A stretch of 64,000 nt of DNA from G965212025 sp965215765 (lineage in GTDB: Bacteria; Pseudomonadota; Gammaproteobacteria; Poriferisulfidales; Oxydemutatoraceae). Positions within the stretch are counted from its first letter, which is position 1. Each line of letters opens with the position of its first letter. The DNA lies in NCBI GenBank assembly GCA_965215765.1, contig OZ244118.1:1612001-1676000 (forward strand). The letters are read 5' to 3'. The translations under genes were made by a program, and so were the position numbers. The notes under the pieces were generated by a model, which saw only the letters and a program-made list of their open reading frames with translations, was not told the DNA's origin and made no database searches. Below are positions 26,929 through 34,826 of this stretch, piece after piece.

Positions 26929-27497
26929 CCACCATAGTTGCAGTCCGAAAAAACAAGACCGCCTGCCTGGCTGCTGACAGCCTGACAACCTGTGGCGACT
27001 TGAAGTTATCTGAAAAATACGATGCGTACAGCGACAAGATTTTCTCCAGCGGCAAAAACCGTATCAGTATGGCCGGCACCCCGGCGCATGAACTGGTCAT
27101 GCGCCATCTCTTGGCAAAACACAGAAAAAAACTGGATTTCACAAGCCGGGACAGCATCTTTGCATCTTTTCTGGCCATGCATGAGCTGCTGAAAGAAAAG
27201 TACTTTTTGAACCCCAAAGAAGAAGACCATTCTCCTTATGAGTCATCCTGGATGGACGTCATGATTGTGAACGAAAGTGGCATCTATTCGGTTTTTTCTT
27301 TTCGCGAAGTGTTTGAATACCGGAAATTTTGGGCAATCGGTGCCGGAGCCGAGTTCGCTCTCGGAGCCATGTACGCATGTTACGAGGAGCTCGATGATCC
27401 CAAAGCCATTGCCGAAAAGGGAATTGAAGCGAGCGCAGAATTCAACAACGCGACTGCTTTGCCCATAACTTCTTATTGCGTGAAATTGAAAGGCTGA
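26925..27497 (+). CDS. HslV/proteasome-like Ntn-hydrolase inside the riboflavin operon
   Basis: This 190-residue protein begins MTTIVAVRKN, like HslV, so Met removal would expose an N-terminal threonine nucleophile. Asp17 lies in AADS, and a lysine near position 30 before SDKI could correspond to the HslV active-site lysine. AIGAGAEFALGAMYA parallels the HslV AIGSGGPYA segment. Overall similarity is limited, and no hslU is visible here. It overlaps ribD by 4 bp and ends 2 bp before ribE, so it is co-translated with the riboflavin genes. It may belong to a proteasome-homologue group (HslV, BPH or related); assignment to a group and substrate are unknown. Confidence 0.72.
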   Translation: MTTIVAVRKNKTACLAADSLTTCGDLKLSEKYDAYSDKIFSSGKNRISMAGTPAHELVMRHLLAKHRKKLDFTSRDSIFASFLAMHELLKEKYFLNPKEEDHSPYESSWMDVMIVNESGIYSVFSFREVFEYRKFWAIGAGAEFALGAMYACYEELDDPKAIAEKGIEASAEFNNATALPITSYCVKLKG

Positions 27498-27499
27498 TT

Positions 27500-28111
27500 T
27501 TGTTTGCTGGCATCATCGAAACTCTTGGCACTGTGCTTGAGAAAAAGATCGTATCAAAAGGCGCGCATTGTACGGTGCAAGCTGACGGGCTTGCGGCACC
27601 GCTCCGACCTGGGTGCAGCATCGCCCTGAACGGGGTTTGCCAGACGGTGCGAACCGTGGACGGGCGTTCGTTTTCTGTAGATGTGTCGGAAGAGACCAAT
27701 TCTCGAACGACCATGAGGCAAATCCAGGTCGGAAGCCAGTTGAACCTTGAAAGCGAGATGACTTTGAGCCGCGGCCTTGGAGGTCATTTGCTGACCGGGC
27801 ATGTGGATGGTGTCGCAAAGATTCTGTCTCGCAGCGGCAAGGGGAACAGCGAGTGCTTTGAAATCAGTCCGCCAGAATCGCTGTTGCCCTATCTGGCAAG
27901 GAAAGGTTGCGTTGCCTTGAACGGGGTAAGCCTGACGGTGAATGACCTGACGGCATCCGGCTTCGTGATCGACTTGATCCCGCATACCTTGGAAAACACG
28001 ACTTTTGGGGAGCTGGAAACAGGAGACTTTCTGAATATTGAGGTGGACTTGATCGCGCGTTACGTCGAGCGCCTCCTGAATATCAACAGAGTCGGAAAAG
28101 CGGGAGCCTGA
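27500..28111 (+). CDS. ribE: Riboflavin synthase (alpha chain)
   Basis: It forms riboflavin by dismutation of two lumazine molecules. The 203-residue sequence has the duplicated lumazine-binding fold: FAGIIETLGTV and GCSIALNGVCQTV in half 1, GHLLTGHVDGV and GCVALNGVSLTV in half 2. TTG 27500 is taken as start because the family N-terminus is MFTGII-like and AAAGG lies just upstream; the frame at 27476 would overlap the preceding gene. Confidence 0.95.
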   Translation: MFAGIIETLGTVLEKKIVSKGAHCTVQADGLAAPLRPGCSIALNGVCQTVRTVDGRSFSVDVSEETNSRTTMRQIQVGSQLNLESEMTLSRGLGGHLLTGHVDGVAKILSRSGKGNSECFEISPPESLLPYLARKGCVALNGVSLTVNDLTASGFVIDLIPHTLENTTFGELETGDFLNIEVDLIARYVERLLNINRVGKAGA

Positions 28112-28113
28112 AA

Positions 28114-29211
28114 ATGATCAGTGACATTCAGGAAATCATCGCCGATGTTCGCCAGGGACGCATGGTCATCATGGTTGACGACGCAAACCGTGAAAACGAA
28201 GGCGACCTGGTCGTCGCAGCCACGCAAGTCACCCCGGAAATCGTCAATTTTATGGCCAGCCAAGGGCGCGGGCTCATTTGTTTGACTCTGACGCGCGCGC
28301 ATTGCCAGAAACTGAACCTGCCCTTAATGGTCAGCGGGACAGATCTTCATCATGGCACCAACTTCACCGTTTCAATCGAGGCGCGGGAAGGTGTTTCCAC
28401 TGGCATTTCGGCGCAGGATCGTGCGCATACGATAAAAACAGCGGTCGCTCCTAACGCGAGCCCGAGAGACGTCACGAGACCGGGGCATGTTTTTCCTTTA
28501 ATGGCGCAAGATGGCGGTGTGCTGTCGCGTGCCGGGCACACAGAGGCAGGGTGTGACCTGGCTCGTCTGGCAAAGCTTGACCCTAGCGCGGTCATCGTCG
28601 AGATTCTGAACAATGACGGCACCATGGCCCGTATGGATGACCTGGAAAAATTCGCCACGCAACATCAACTGAAAATCGGCACGATAGAATCTTTGATCAA
28701 ACACCGGGTCAGCCATGAAAAAACAGTCAGTTGCATCAGCCGAACAGAAATTGAAACAGCTGCAGGGCGCTTTTTACTGCACAGTTATCAGGATCGGCTC
28801 AATGAAACCACTCACCTGGCCTTGACCTTGGGTGAAATTTGCCCGGAGCGACCGGTCTTGGTGCGCGTACATATAGAGAACACATTAAGAGACACACTGC
28901 AAATAATTGAAAAGAATCATTATTGGAATATGGAAGAAACCATGAAGCGGATAGTGGAAGCCGGTGAAGGAGCCATTGTGATATTGCGTCTGCCAGAGAA
29001 ATACCAGTCTTTGCAACAGGAAATAGAGGAACTGCTGAGCGGCAGGGCAAGGTCGGCTTCAAAAACAGGGACACATCGCTGGACCGTGGGGGTTGGCGGA
29101 CAAATTTTGAGTGACTTGGGCGTGGGGCAGATGATCGTGGCCGGCTCACCCCAACATTTTCATGGCTTGGGTGGCTTTGGTCTGAGCATCAAGCGTTTTT
29201 TGGAAAAATGA
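28114..29211 (+). CDS. ribBA: DHBP synthase with degenerate GTP cyclohydrolase II domain (RibBA-type)
   Basis: The N-terminal 3,4-dihydroxy-2-butanone-4-phosphate synthase domain is intact (VDDANRENEGDLV, HTEAGCDLARLA, GTNFTVSIEAREGVSTGIS). The C-terminal about 150 residues keep the GCH II-like fold length but lack the zinc-binding cysteines (GDALxSxRCDC type motif), having IENTLRDTLQIIEKNHYWN there instead. GTP cyclohydrolase activity is therefore not expected, and a separate ribA should exist elsewhere. Such RibB-plus-dead-RibA fusions occur in other proteobacteria. Overlaps ribH by 4 bp. Confidence 0.92.
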   Translation: MISDIQEIIADVRQGRMVIMVDDANRENEGDLVVAATQVTPEIVNFMASQGRGLICLTLTRAHCQKLNLPLMVSGTDLHHGTNFTVSIEAREGVSTGISAQDRAHTIKTAVAPNASPRDVTRPGHVFPLMAQDGGVLSRAGHTEAGCDLARLAKLDPSAVIVEILNNDGTMARMDDLEKFATQHQLKIGTIESLIKHRVSHEKTVSCISRTEIETAAGRFLLHSYQDRLNETTHLALTLGEICPERPVLVRVHIENTLRDTLQIIEKNHYWNMEETMKRIVEAGEGAIVILRLPEKYQSLQQEIEELLSGRARSASKTGTHRWTVGVGGQILSDLGVGQMIVAGSPQHFHGLGGFGLSIKRFLEK

Positions 29212-29699
29212 AAAACAGTCAGACTGAACAAGAGAACCAGAGCTACCAGCTGGCATCTGATGAAAAGGTGGTCATCGTGGCTTCCAGATTCAACGAGGAA
29301 ATTATGGACAGCTTGTTGCAAGAGGCACAGGACGCATTGACTAAACTCGGGATCCAGGTTGACCAGGTTCGGGAGGTGCGCGTCCCTGGGGCTTTTGAAA
29401 TCCCCTTCGCAGCTTCTCAGGTGGCGAAAAGAACCCCTGGGCAGCCGAAAACGGTGGCCATTGTTGCGCTCGGCTGCGTCATTGAAGGCAAGACAGAACA
29501 TGCTCGTTTGATCGTGGATGCCTGCGCGCAAAACCTGCAATCACTGGGTATGGAAACGGGAATACCGGTCGGTTTTGGCATCTTGGCAGTCAAGAGACGC
29601 CGGGATGCAGTTGAGCGCATCCATTACGCCAAACAGGCGGTGTCTTCCGCGATGGCAATGTACGCCCTTGCGAAAGAGGCTCCCCAGGTAAAAACCTGA
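29208..29699 (+). CDS. ribH: 6,7-dimethyl-8-ribityllumazine synthase
   Basis: This 163-residue protein makes the substrate of riboflavin synthase. Motifs are SRFNEEI, VPGAFEIPFAA, and GCVIEGKTEHARLIVDACA; the last is a variant of the usual GxTxHF loop, with the conserved His retained. GIPVGFGILAV follows. The start overlaps the ribBA stop (ATGA), and the stop overlaps the next start (TGATG). Confidence 0.94.
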   Translation: MKNSQTEQENQSYQLASDEKVVIVASRFNEEIMDSLLQEAQDALTKLGIQVDQVREVRVPGAFEIPFAASQVAKRTPGQPKTVAIVALGCVIEGKTEHARLIVDACAQNLQSLGMETGIPVGFGILAVKRRRDAVERIHYAKQAVSSAMAMYALAKEAPQVKT

Positions 29700-31126
29700 T
29701 GAATAAAAAACAAATCCTGAACGCTCGCTCGCAGGCTCGCCAGCTGGCACTGCAAGCGGTGTATCAAAGGGAGGTTACCGGTGACAACGCAGAAACCGTC
29801 ATCTTTCAGTTTGAAAGTGCCGAGGCCGCTGAAAAAGCAGACTTGGAGTATTTTCGCCTCTTGGTTCGCGCCAGCGAACAATACAGCGAACAGGTAGAGA
29901 AGCTGCTCACCCCGTATTTGAGTTACCCCTTTGCCAGAGTGGATCCCGTCGATCGTTCGGCTTTACGGAACGCGGTCTACGAAATCCTGTACGTCGAAGA
30001 AATGGATGCGGTTGTCTCGATCTCCGAGGCGGTACGGCTCAGCAAGCGCTTTGGTTCCTCCGGGGGCTTTCGCTTTGTAAACGCAGTGTTGGACGCTTTT
30101 GTCAAAAGGCGCGGACAAGAACACAGCTTCCCGATGGAATCTTCCCCCAGACCTTCTACCTTTCCGGCTTCGGAAACGGCACTTATCGGCAAGTACTTCA
30201 AAACACAAAACAATGCCAGCGTGATCCTTGGCTCCGGAGATGATGCGGCACTGCTGAAATTCGGCAATCAGCGTCTGGTTGCCACCACGGATACCTTGGT
30301 GGCAGGGACGCATTTTTTGCTTGGCGAATCCCCGCGGGCACTTGGACACAAATCCCTCGCCGTGAATTTAAGCGACCTTGCGGCGATGGGAGCCCAGCCT
30401 TTATGGTTGCTGCTGACGCTCTCCACTTCAGGGCAAAATGAAGACTGGTTTGCAGAATTTTCGGAAGGCTTTCTCGCGCTTGCCAAGGAGTTTGATACGG
30501 AACTGGTTGGAGGAGACCTGGTCAGTGGCCCTCTTTCCGTCACGGTTTGTGCCTTGGGCAAGGCAAGCAAAGACTTCATGCCGCGCACCGGTGCCCAAGT
30601 GGGTGACGCAATTTTTGTGACCGGCACTGTCGGTGGGGCGACGCTGGCTTTGCGTGAGCCGAAGATCATGGAAACCCTGCATCCCGAACTCAGACGGGAC
30701 TGCTCGGATCGGCTTCACTTTCCGACTCCTCGTGTTCGCGAAGGCATGAAAATTTCCCGCTACGCTACCGCTGCGACAGACGTTTCAGACGGCCTGCTGC
30801 TAAACCTCAAACATATACTGGAAGCCAGCAAGGTCGGTGCGGTCATCGAACTTGATGATATCCCCTTCCATCGCGCCTGGCATGACTATCTGGATGAGCC
30901 ACAAGAACGGCTTGGCATTCTGGCAGGCGGGGAGGACTATGAATTGCTGTGTACGATTCCAGAGGGTAGTGTTAAAAAATTTGAAAAGGCACTGGACACA
31001 GAAGGGATGCAAGCCACAAAAATAGGCGTCATCACTGATAGCGAAACGCTGGAATGCCAGTTTGCCGGTGAGGTGTGCGCCTTGCCGAAAAAACTGGGGC
31101 ATGACCAGTTTTCTTCTGGCGGATAG
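29699..31126 (+). CDS. NusB-ThiL fusion (antitermination factor plus thiamine-monophosphate kinase)
   Basis: This is one 475-codon frame. Residues about 1-142 are NusB (RSQARQLALQAVYQ, DRSALRNAVYEIL, VSISEAVRLSKRFG, RFVNAVLDAF). Residues about 146-475 are ThiL (LGSGDDAALLKF, DTLVAGTHFLL, AVNLSDLAAMGA, LVGGDLVSGP, TDVSDGLLLNL, GGEDYELLCT). nusB and thiL are normally separate neighbours in this operon. There is no stop between them; Met146 (ATG 30134) could allow separate ThiL translation, but no Shine-Dalgarno precedes it. A loss of the nusB stop is the simplest explanation. Confidence 0.9.
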   Translation: MNKKQILNARSQARQLALQAVYQREVTGDNAETVIFQFESAEAAEKADLEYFRLLVRASEQYSEQVEKLLTPYLSYPFARVDPVDRSALRNAVYEILYVEEMDAVVSISEAVRLSKRFGSSGGFRFVNAVLDAFVKRRGQEHSFPMESSPRPSTFPASETALIGKYFKTQNNASVILGSGDDAALLKFGNQRLVATTDTLVAGTHFLLGESPRALGHKSLAVNLSDLAAMGAQPLWLLLTLSTSGQNEDWFAEFSEGFLALAKEFDTELVGGDLVSGPLSVTVCALGKASKDFMPRTGAQVGDAIFVTGTVGGATLALREPKIMETLHPELRRDCSDRLHFPTPRVREGMKISRYATAATDVSDGLLLNLKHILEASKVGAVIELDDIPFHRAWHDYLDEPQERLGILAGGEDYELLCTIPEGSVKKFEKALDTEGMQATKIGVITDSETLECQFAGEVCALPKKLGHDQFSSGG

Positions 31127-31164
31127 GCTGCCTGCGAATCGCATTCGTCTCCTTATTGACCAAA

Positions 31165-31662
31165 ATGGCCACCAAAATTTTTCCTGCGTTTTTGCGCGAG
31201 CCAGCGGTTGCGCTGGCCTTGTTGTATGGCGTTGGACTGGCACCCCGCATTCCCGGGACTGCCGGAACCATTGTGGCTGTACCAGCCGGGCTTTTTTTGC
31301 GACAAACCTCAATCTGGCTGGCACTGATGGCTTGCATCATTCTGGCAATTCTTGGGTGTATCAGTGCCACAAAGGCTGAACAATGGCTAGGCCAGCACGA
31401 TCCTGGTGTCATTGTGATAGACGAATATGTCGCAATGCTGCTGATACTCGTGCTGCTACCCGCAGGCATACACTGGCAATGGTTGTTGGCAGCCGTCGTG
31501 ATCTTTCGTTTTTTTGACATCATGAAGCCTTACCCGGTCAATATATCTGGCCATTTGCCACGCGGTTTCGGAGTCATGGCTGATGACTTGGTGGCAGCCG
31601 CGTACACCTTGCTGCTTTTGTACCCGGCCTATTACCTGTTAGGCCCAGCGGCTTTGTTGTGA
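31165..31662 (+). CDS. pgpA: Phosphatidylglycerophosphatase A
   Basis: PgpA is an inner-membrane phosphatase converting phosphatidylglycerophosphate to phosphatidylglycerol. Motifs: GLAPRIPGTAGT, DPGVIVIDEYVAML, FRFFDIMKPYP and GFGVMADDLVAA, with several membrane segments. ATG 31165 gives 165 residues; a TTG at 31156 adds three. It follows the usual order thiL-pgpA and overlaps gltX by 4 bp. Confidence 0.93.
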   Translation: MATKIFPAFLREPAVALALLYGVGLAPRIPGTAGTIVAVPAGLFLRQTSIWLALMACIILAILGCISATKAEQWLGQHDPGVIVIDEYVAMLLILVLLPAGIHWQWLLAAVVIFRFFDIMKPYPVNISGHLPRGFGVMADDLVAAAYTLLLLYPAYYLLGPAALL

Positions 31663-33083
31663 AAACTGTTTGTACGAGGTTTGCGCCTAGCCCCACCGGC
31701 TTCTTGCACTTGGGGGGCGCACGCACGGCGCTTTTTTCCTGGCTTTATGCCCGCCGCCACAATGGTCATTTCGTGCTCCGCATTGAGGACACCGACCTGG
31801 AACGCTCTTTTTCGGAAGCGACTAAGGACATCAAGGCGGCTTTGCAGTGGATGGGCTTGTCCTGGGACTCTGGTCCTTTTTATCAGTCACGGCGACTGGA
31901 CAGATACCGGGAAGCAATAGAGCGGTTGCTGTTTACGGGTCATGCCTATCCCTGCTATTGCACCAGTGAAGAACTGGCGAAGAGCCGAGCCGAGCAGATT
32001 AAAAACAAGCAAAAGCTTCGCTATGACGGCAGATGCAGGGAGCGAAAGCAACCGCGCAGCGGGGCACAGGCGGCCATTCGCTTCAAGAACCCTGAGCACG
32101 GGTCTGTAAGCTTTGAGGATCAGGTTTTCGGGAAGATAACCATCCACAATTCAGAGCTGGATGACTGGATTGTCCAACGCGCCAACGGCATGCCAACCTA
32201 TAATTTTTGCGTTGTCGTGGACGATGCGGACATGGCGATTAGCCACGTGATCCGTGGTGAGGACCATATCAACAACGTGCCCAAGCAAATCAATCTCCTT
32301 ACAGCCCTTGAAATGCCGGTGCCGATTTACGCGCATGTTCCTACGGTTCTGGACGAAAACGGCAACCCGCTGTCCAAGCGTTCCGGGGCGCGTAGCATCA
32401 CGTCTTACCGCCAAGAAGGCTATTTGCCTGAAGCACTTCTCAATTACCTGGTTCGTGTTGGCTGGTCTGCAGAAGACAAGGAAATTTTCTCCCTGGCCGA
32501 GATGATTGAGCTTTTTAACTTCGCTTCTGTCAACCCGGCTCCGGCAAGGCTAAACCACAAAAAGCTGGATTCCTTGAACCGCCACTACTTGACTGCCGCC
32601 CAACCCGATGCCCTGACGGCAGCATTTGCCGCACAAGTCCGAGCGGAAGGCATGGATCCTGCATCTGGAGAAGATCTGAAAAGCATTGCATTCTTTATGG
32701 TCAAGCGGTGTGCCACTTTGAGAGAAATGGCGAAAAAATCCATGTATTTCTTTGTCGAAGAACTGGACTACGCAGCTTTGGAAGTGGACATGCAGCAGTT
32801 ACGGGAGGCGGTTCCCCGGCTTGTTGGTGTGCGAGACATGCTCGCCGGCCTGGCGGAGTGGAGTAGCGATGAGGTGGCACAGGGACTGAAAAACTTTTGC
32901 TCGGAAAATGGAGTCACCATGAACTCGATTGGCCCACCGTTGCGCACCGCATTAACCGCAGGGCTCCCGGCTCCCGGGATAAAAGACGTGGTTGCTTTAT
33001 TAGGAAAAAATCGCTGCCTTGCACGCCTGGACAGCGTAATCAAAGGAAGTTTGAAGCAGGCAGTTAACCTGACAAAAATTTAG
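31659..33083 (+). CDS. gltX: Glutamyl-tRNA synthetase
   Basis: This 474-residue class I synthetase charges tRNA-Glu. It has FAPSPTGFLHLGGARTALF (HIGH region), RIEDTDLERS, YDGRCRER, and PLSKRSGA (KMSKS region). The zinc-site pattern CYC...GRC is present, but the His ligand known from E. coli appears replaced (CRER). GTG 31659 overlaps the pgpA stop. The last about 190 bp are duplicated at 33281-33471. Confidence 0.96.
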   Translation: MKTVCTRFAPSPTGFLHLGGARTALFSWLYARRHNGHFVLRIEDTDLERSFSEATKDIKAALQWMGLSWDSGPFYQSRRLDRYREAIERLLFTGHAYPCYCTSEELAKSRAEQIKNKQKLRYDGRCRERKQPRSGAQAAIRFKNPEHGSVSFEDQVFGKITIHNSELDDWIVQRANGMPTYNFCVVVDDADMAISHVIRGEDHINNVPKQINLLTALEMPVPIYAHVPTVLDENGNPLSKRSGARSITSYRQEGYLPEALLNYLVRVGWSAEDKEIFSLAEMIELFNFASVNPAPARLNHKKLDSLNRHYLTAAQPDALTAAFAAQVRAEGMDPASGEDLKSIAFFMVKRCATLREMAKKSMYFFVEELDYAALEVDMQQLREAVPRLVGVRDMLAGLAEWSSDEVAQGLKNFCSENGVTMNSIGPPLRTALTAGLPAPGIKDVVALLGKNRCLARLDSVIKGSLKQAVNLTKI

Positions 33084-33149
33084 CGTCTTCCACCATATCG
33101 GCAGAAAACGCCTGCGACGTTACGTCAACGAGTTACCATTCTGACACTT

Positions 33150-33283
33150 ACAGTACAAACTTGGCATCAAACAGTCAGCAACCGACTCCAAATTGCTGCT
33201 TAACAACACGTATTCCGGCAACAGTGATCACTACCTCAACACCGGTTGGGATAATGATAGTTGTGCATATGTACAAACAAACT
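33150..33283 (-). pseudogene. Diverged 3' remnant of the neighbouring unknown gene
   Basis: The sequence parallels 33545-33673, the 3' end of the minus-strand gene: GATCACTACCTCAACACC against GACCACTATCTCAAAACC, and TATGTACAAACAAACTT against TACGTACAGACAAACTT. It has drifted much more than the adjacent gltX tail. No start is present. Confidence 0.75.
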
Positions 33284-33471
33284 TTTGCTCGGAAAATGGA
33301 GTCACCATGAGTTCGATTGGCTCACCGTTGCGCACCGCATTAACCGCAGGGCTTCCGGCTCCCGGGATAAAAGACGCGGTCGCTTTATTAGGGGAAAAGT
33401 GCTGTCTTGCACGCCTGGACAGCGTAATCAAAGAAAGCTTGAAGCAGGCAGTTAACCTGACAAAAATTTGG
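33281..33471 (+). pseudogene. gltX 3' fragment
   Basis: It repeats the last about 62 codons of gltX with scattered substitutions (for example PGIKDAVALLGEKC for PGIKDVVALLGKNR). The gltX stop TAG has become TGG here, so the frame runs on into noncoding sequence, making a spurious 191-codon ORF (33193-33768). Confidence 0.88.
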
Positions 33472-33564
33472 CGTCTTCCACCATATCGGCAGAAAACGCC
33501 TGCGACGTTACGTCAACGAGTTACCATTCTGGTGCTCTATAGCAACCAGCTTAGCATCAAGCAT

Positions 33565-33912
33565 TCAGGGGAGGTCTCTAAATTTCTTCCTGGCAATAAT
33601 TTTTCCGTCAACATAGACCACTATCTCAAAACCTTTTTTTTGGCCGTAAAATGTAGATACGTACAGACAAACTTCTGCACCCTTCCCATCAAAACAACCA
33701 GGAATTGGGATACGTATATCATTAGGCAAAAATGGGTGCTTAAAACATACCCTACAGCGACTAATTGATAACGGTAAACATTCTACGAGCGTCTGTAACC
33801 GACCATCATCATCGAGAGTTGTTTCCTCTATAGGCTCATCCGCACAAAGTGAATGTGCGCTAGAAATTGCCTCTTGCACCTTCTCTTCCGAGAATGAGTG
33901 GTATTCAGTCAT
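33565..33912 (-). CDS. Unknown protein, 115 residues
   Basis: The family is not recognised. ATG 33912 has a strong AAGGAG 9 bp upstream, which supports real translation. The product is acidic in its first half (MTEYHSFSEEKVQEAISSAH), has two cysteines in SRCRVCFKHPFLPND, then IPIPGCFDGKGAEVCLYVSTFYGQKKG and a beta-rich basic end (VVYVDGKIIARKKFRDLP). The Cys pattern CxxC...C...C could bind metal. It converges on gltX. A drifted copy of its 3' end lies at 33150-33283. Confidence 0.65.
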   Translation of the reverse strand: MTEYHSFSEEKVQEAISSAHSLCADEPIEETTLDDDGRLQTLVECLPLSISRCRVCFKHPFLPNDIRIPIPGCFDGKGAEVCLYVSTFYGQKKGFEIVVYVDGKIIARKKFRDLP

Positions 33913-34151
33913 CTTAGTTTCTCCTTAGGATTTGAACAGCACAATCCTTCATGCCGTTTATATGGTATGTTTCTGTACATTACAAATCAGTGCATGTCAA
34001 GTGCAGGTAAGGGACATTTTGTCACAAAAAGGAAGCTCCCCAGGATGATTATTTGTGCTGGCGCACGAATTCAGGAACCGAAATCATACGAATCGCAAAG
34101 ATCAACCTTTCGCGTTTTTTTGCGTCTTTCGCGGTTAAAGACAAAAGCCTT

Positions 34152-34826
34152 CTATTCTGTTCGGGCAATGGCTAAAACACCCAACAGCTGATGATCGAAG
34201 TAATACAGTTTGTCGTTATCCATGACTTCGCTGAAGCGAACCGGCAACACTCTTTCCGAAGTCTCCTGGTTTCCAGGCGGTGACCCGGGCAGGGCAGGGC
34301 TGTACCACAGTTCCAGCTGCAATCGAAAGTAGCGACTGAAGCTGAGCTCGGCTACGGCCTTGTACAAGCCTGTTTGAGGCCTGGATGGCAGGAGAGAGAC
34401 TGGAAGAGAGTGTTCTGCGTCAAGAAGCGCCTGCCGCCAGGAAAGGTGGTGCAGAAGAGCAAAATGACTTGAGCCTTCAAGCCGCTTTTTCACGTTTGTG
34501 AGCGATTGGCGTTTTTCAGCTGTGACGAGGGAAAACCTTGGTCCACCAGCCGAACCAGCGGGCGGCGGCGAATGCTCCCGAAGCGTACTCTGGCTCGCAA
34601 GCTCAGTCGTGGAGGCTGTTTCAGTACTGAAGCTCAAGCGAGCGATGGGTGACGTGGCAGCTGTTCCGTGTGTTTCCAGCAAGGTTCCCAACGCATGTTG
34701 CCCGAGGTCTGTGTGCCGGAAAATCAGCAATTCGACGTAGGCATCTTCTTCCGCTTTGGCGAATGAGGAAAAGCAGAAGAGGCATAAAAGAAAAAGCAGC
34801 AGTCGCTTTTTACGAACGAGGTTCAT
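34152..34826 (-). CDS. csiV: CsiV-family periplasmic protein
   Basis: This 224-residue secreted protein has a signal peptide (MNLVRKKRLLLFLLCLFCFSSFAKA), then the CsiV opening YVELLIFRHTD and the family ending YYFDHQLLGVLAIAR. In Pseudoalteromonas/Vibrio relatives CsiV binds peptidoglycan-linked partners and its gene adjoins mfd, as here. ATG 34826 overlaps the mfd stop (ATGA), so the two are coupled. Family assignment rests on position and the two end motifs. Confidence 0.78.
   Translation of the reverse strand: MNLVRKKRLLLFLLCLFCFSSFAKAEEDAYVELLIFRHTDLGQHALGTLLETHGTAATSPIARLSFSTETASTTELASQSTLREHSPPPAGSAGGPRFSLVTAEKRQSLTNVKKRLEGSSHFALLHHLSWRQALLDAEHSLPVSLLPSRPQTGLYKAVAELSFSRYFRLQLELWYSPALPGSPPGNQETSERVLPVRFSEVMDNDKLYYFDHQLLGVLAIARTE

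Larger units (their letters stand above)
32893..33678. repeat. 388-bp tandem duplication across the convergent gltX / unknown-gene junction
   Basis: gltX 3' sequence ACTTTTGCTCGGAAAATGG starts at 32893 and 33281, a 388-bp step that also holds at the gltX ends (33073 and 33461). The unit extends through the spacer into the 3' end of the minus-strand gene at 33565. The breakpoint joins ACTTCTGC of that gene (33671) to ACTTTTGC of gltX, an 8-bp near-identity. The two spacers (33084-33145 and 33471-33532) are nearly identical. Confidence 0.88.

Noticed and set aside
33193..33768. 191-codon open frame after gltX as a gene
   Set aside because: It is a gltX fragment whose stop mutated, flanked by spacer; no start signal and no domain.
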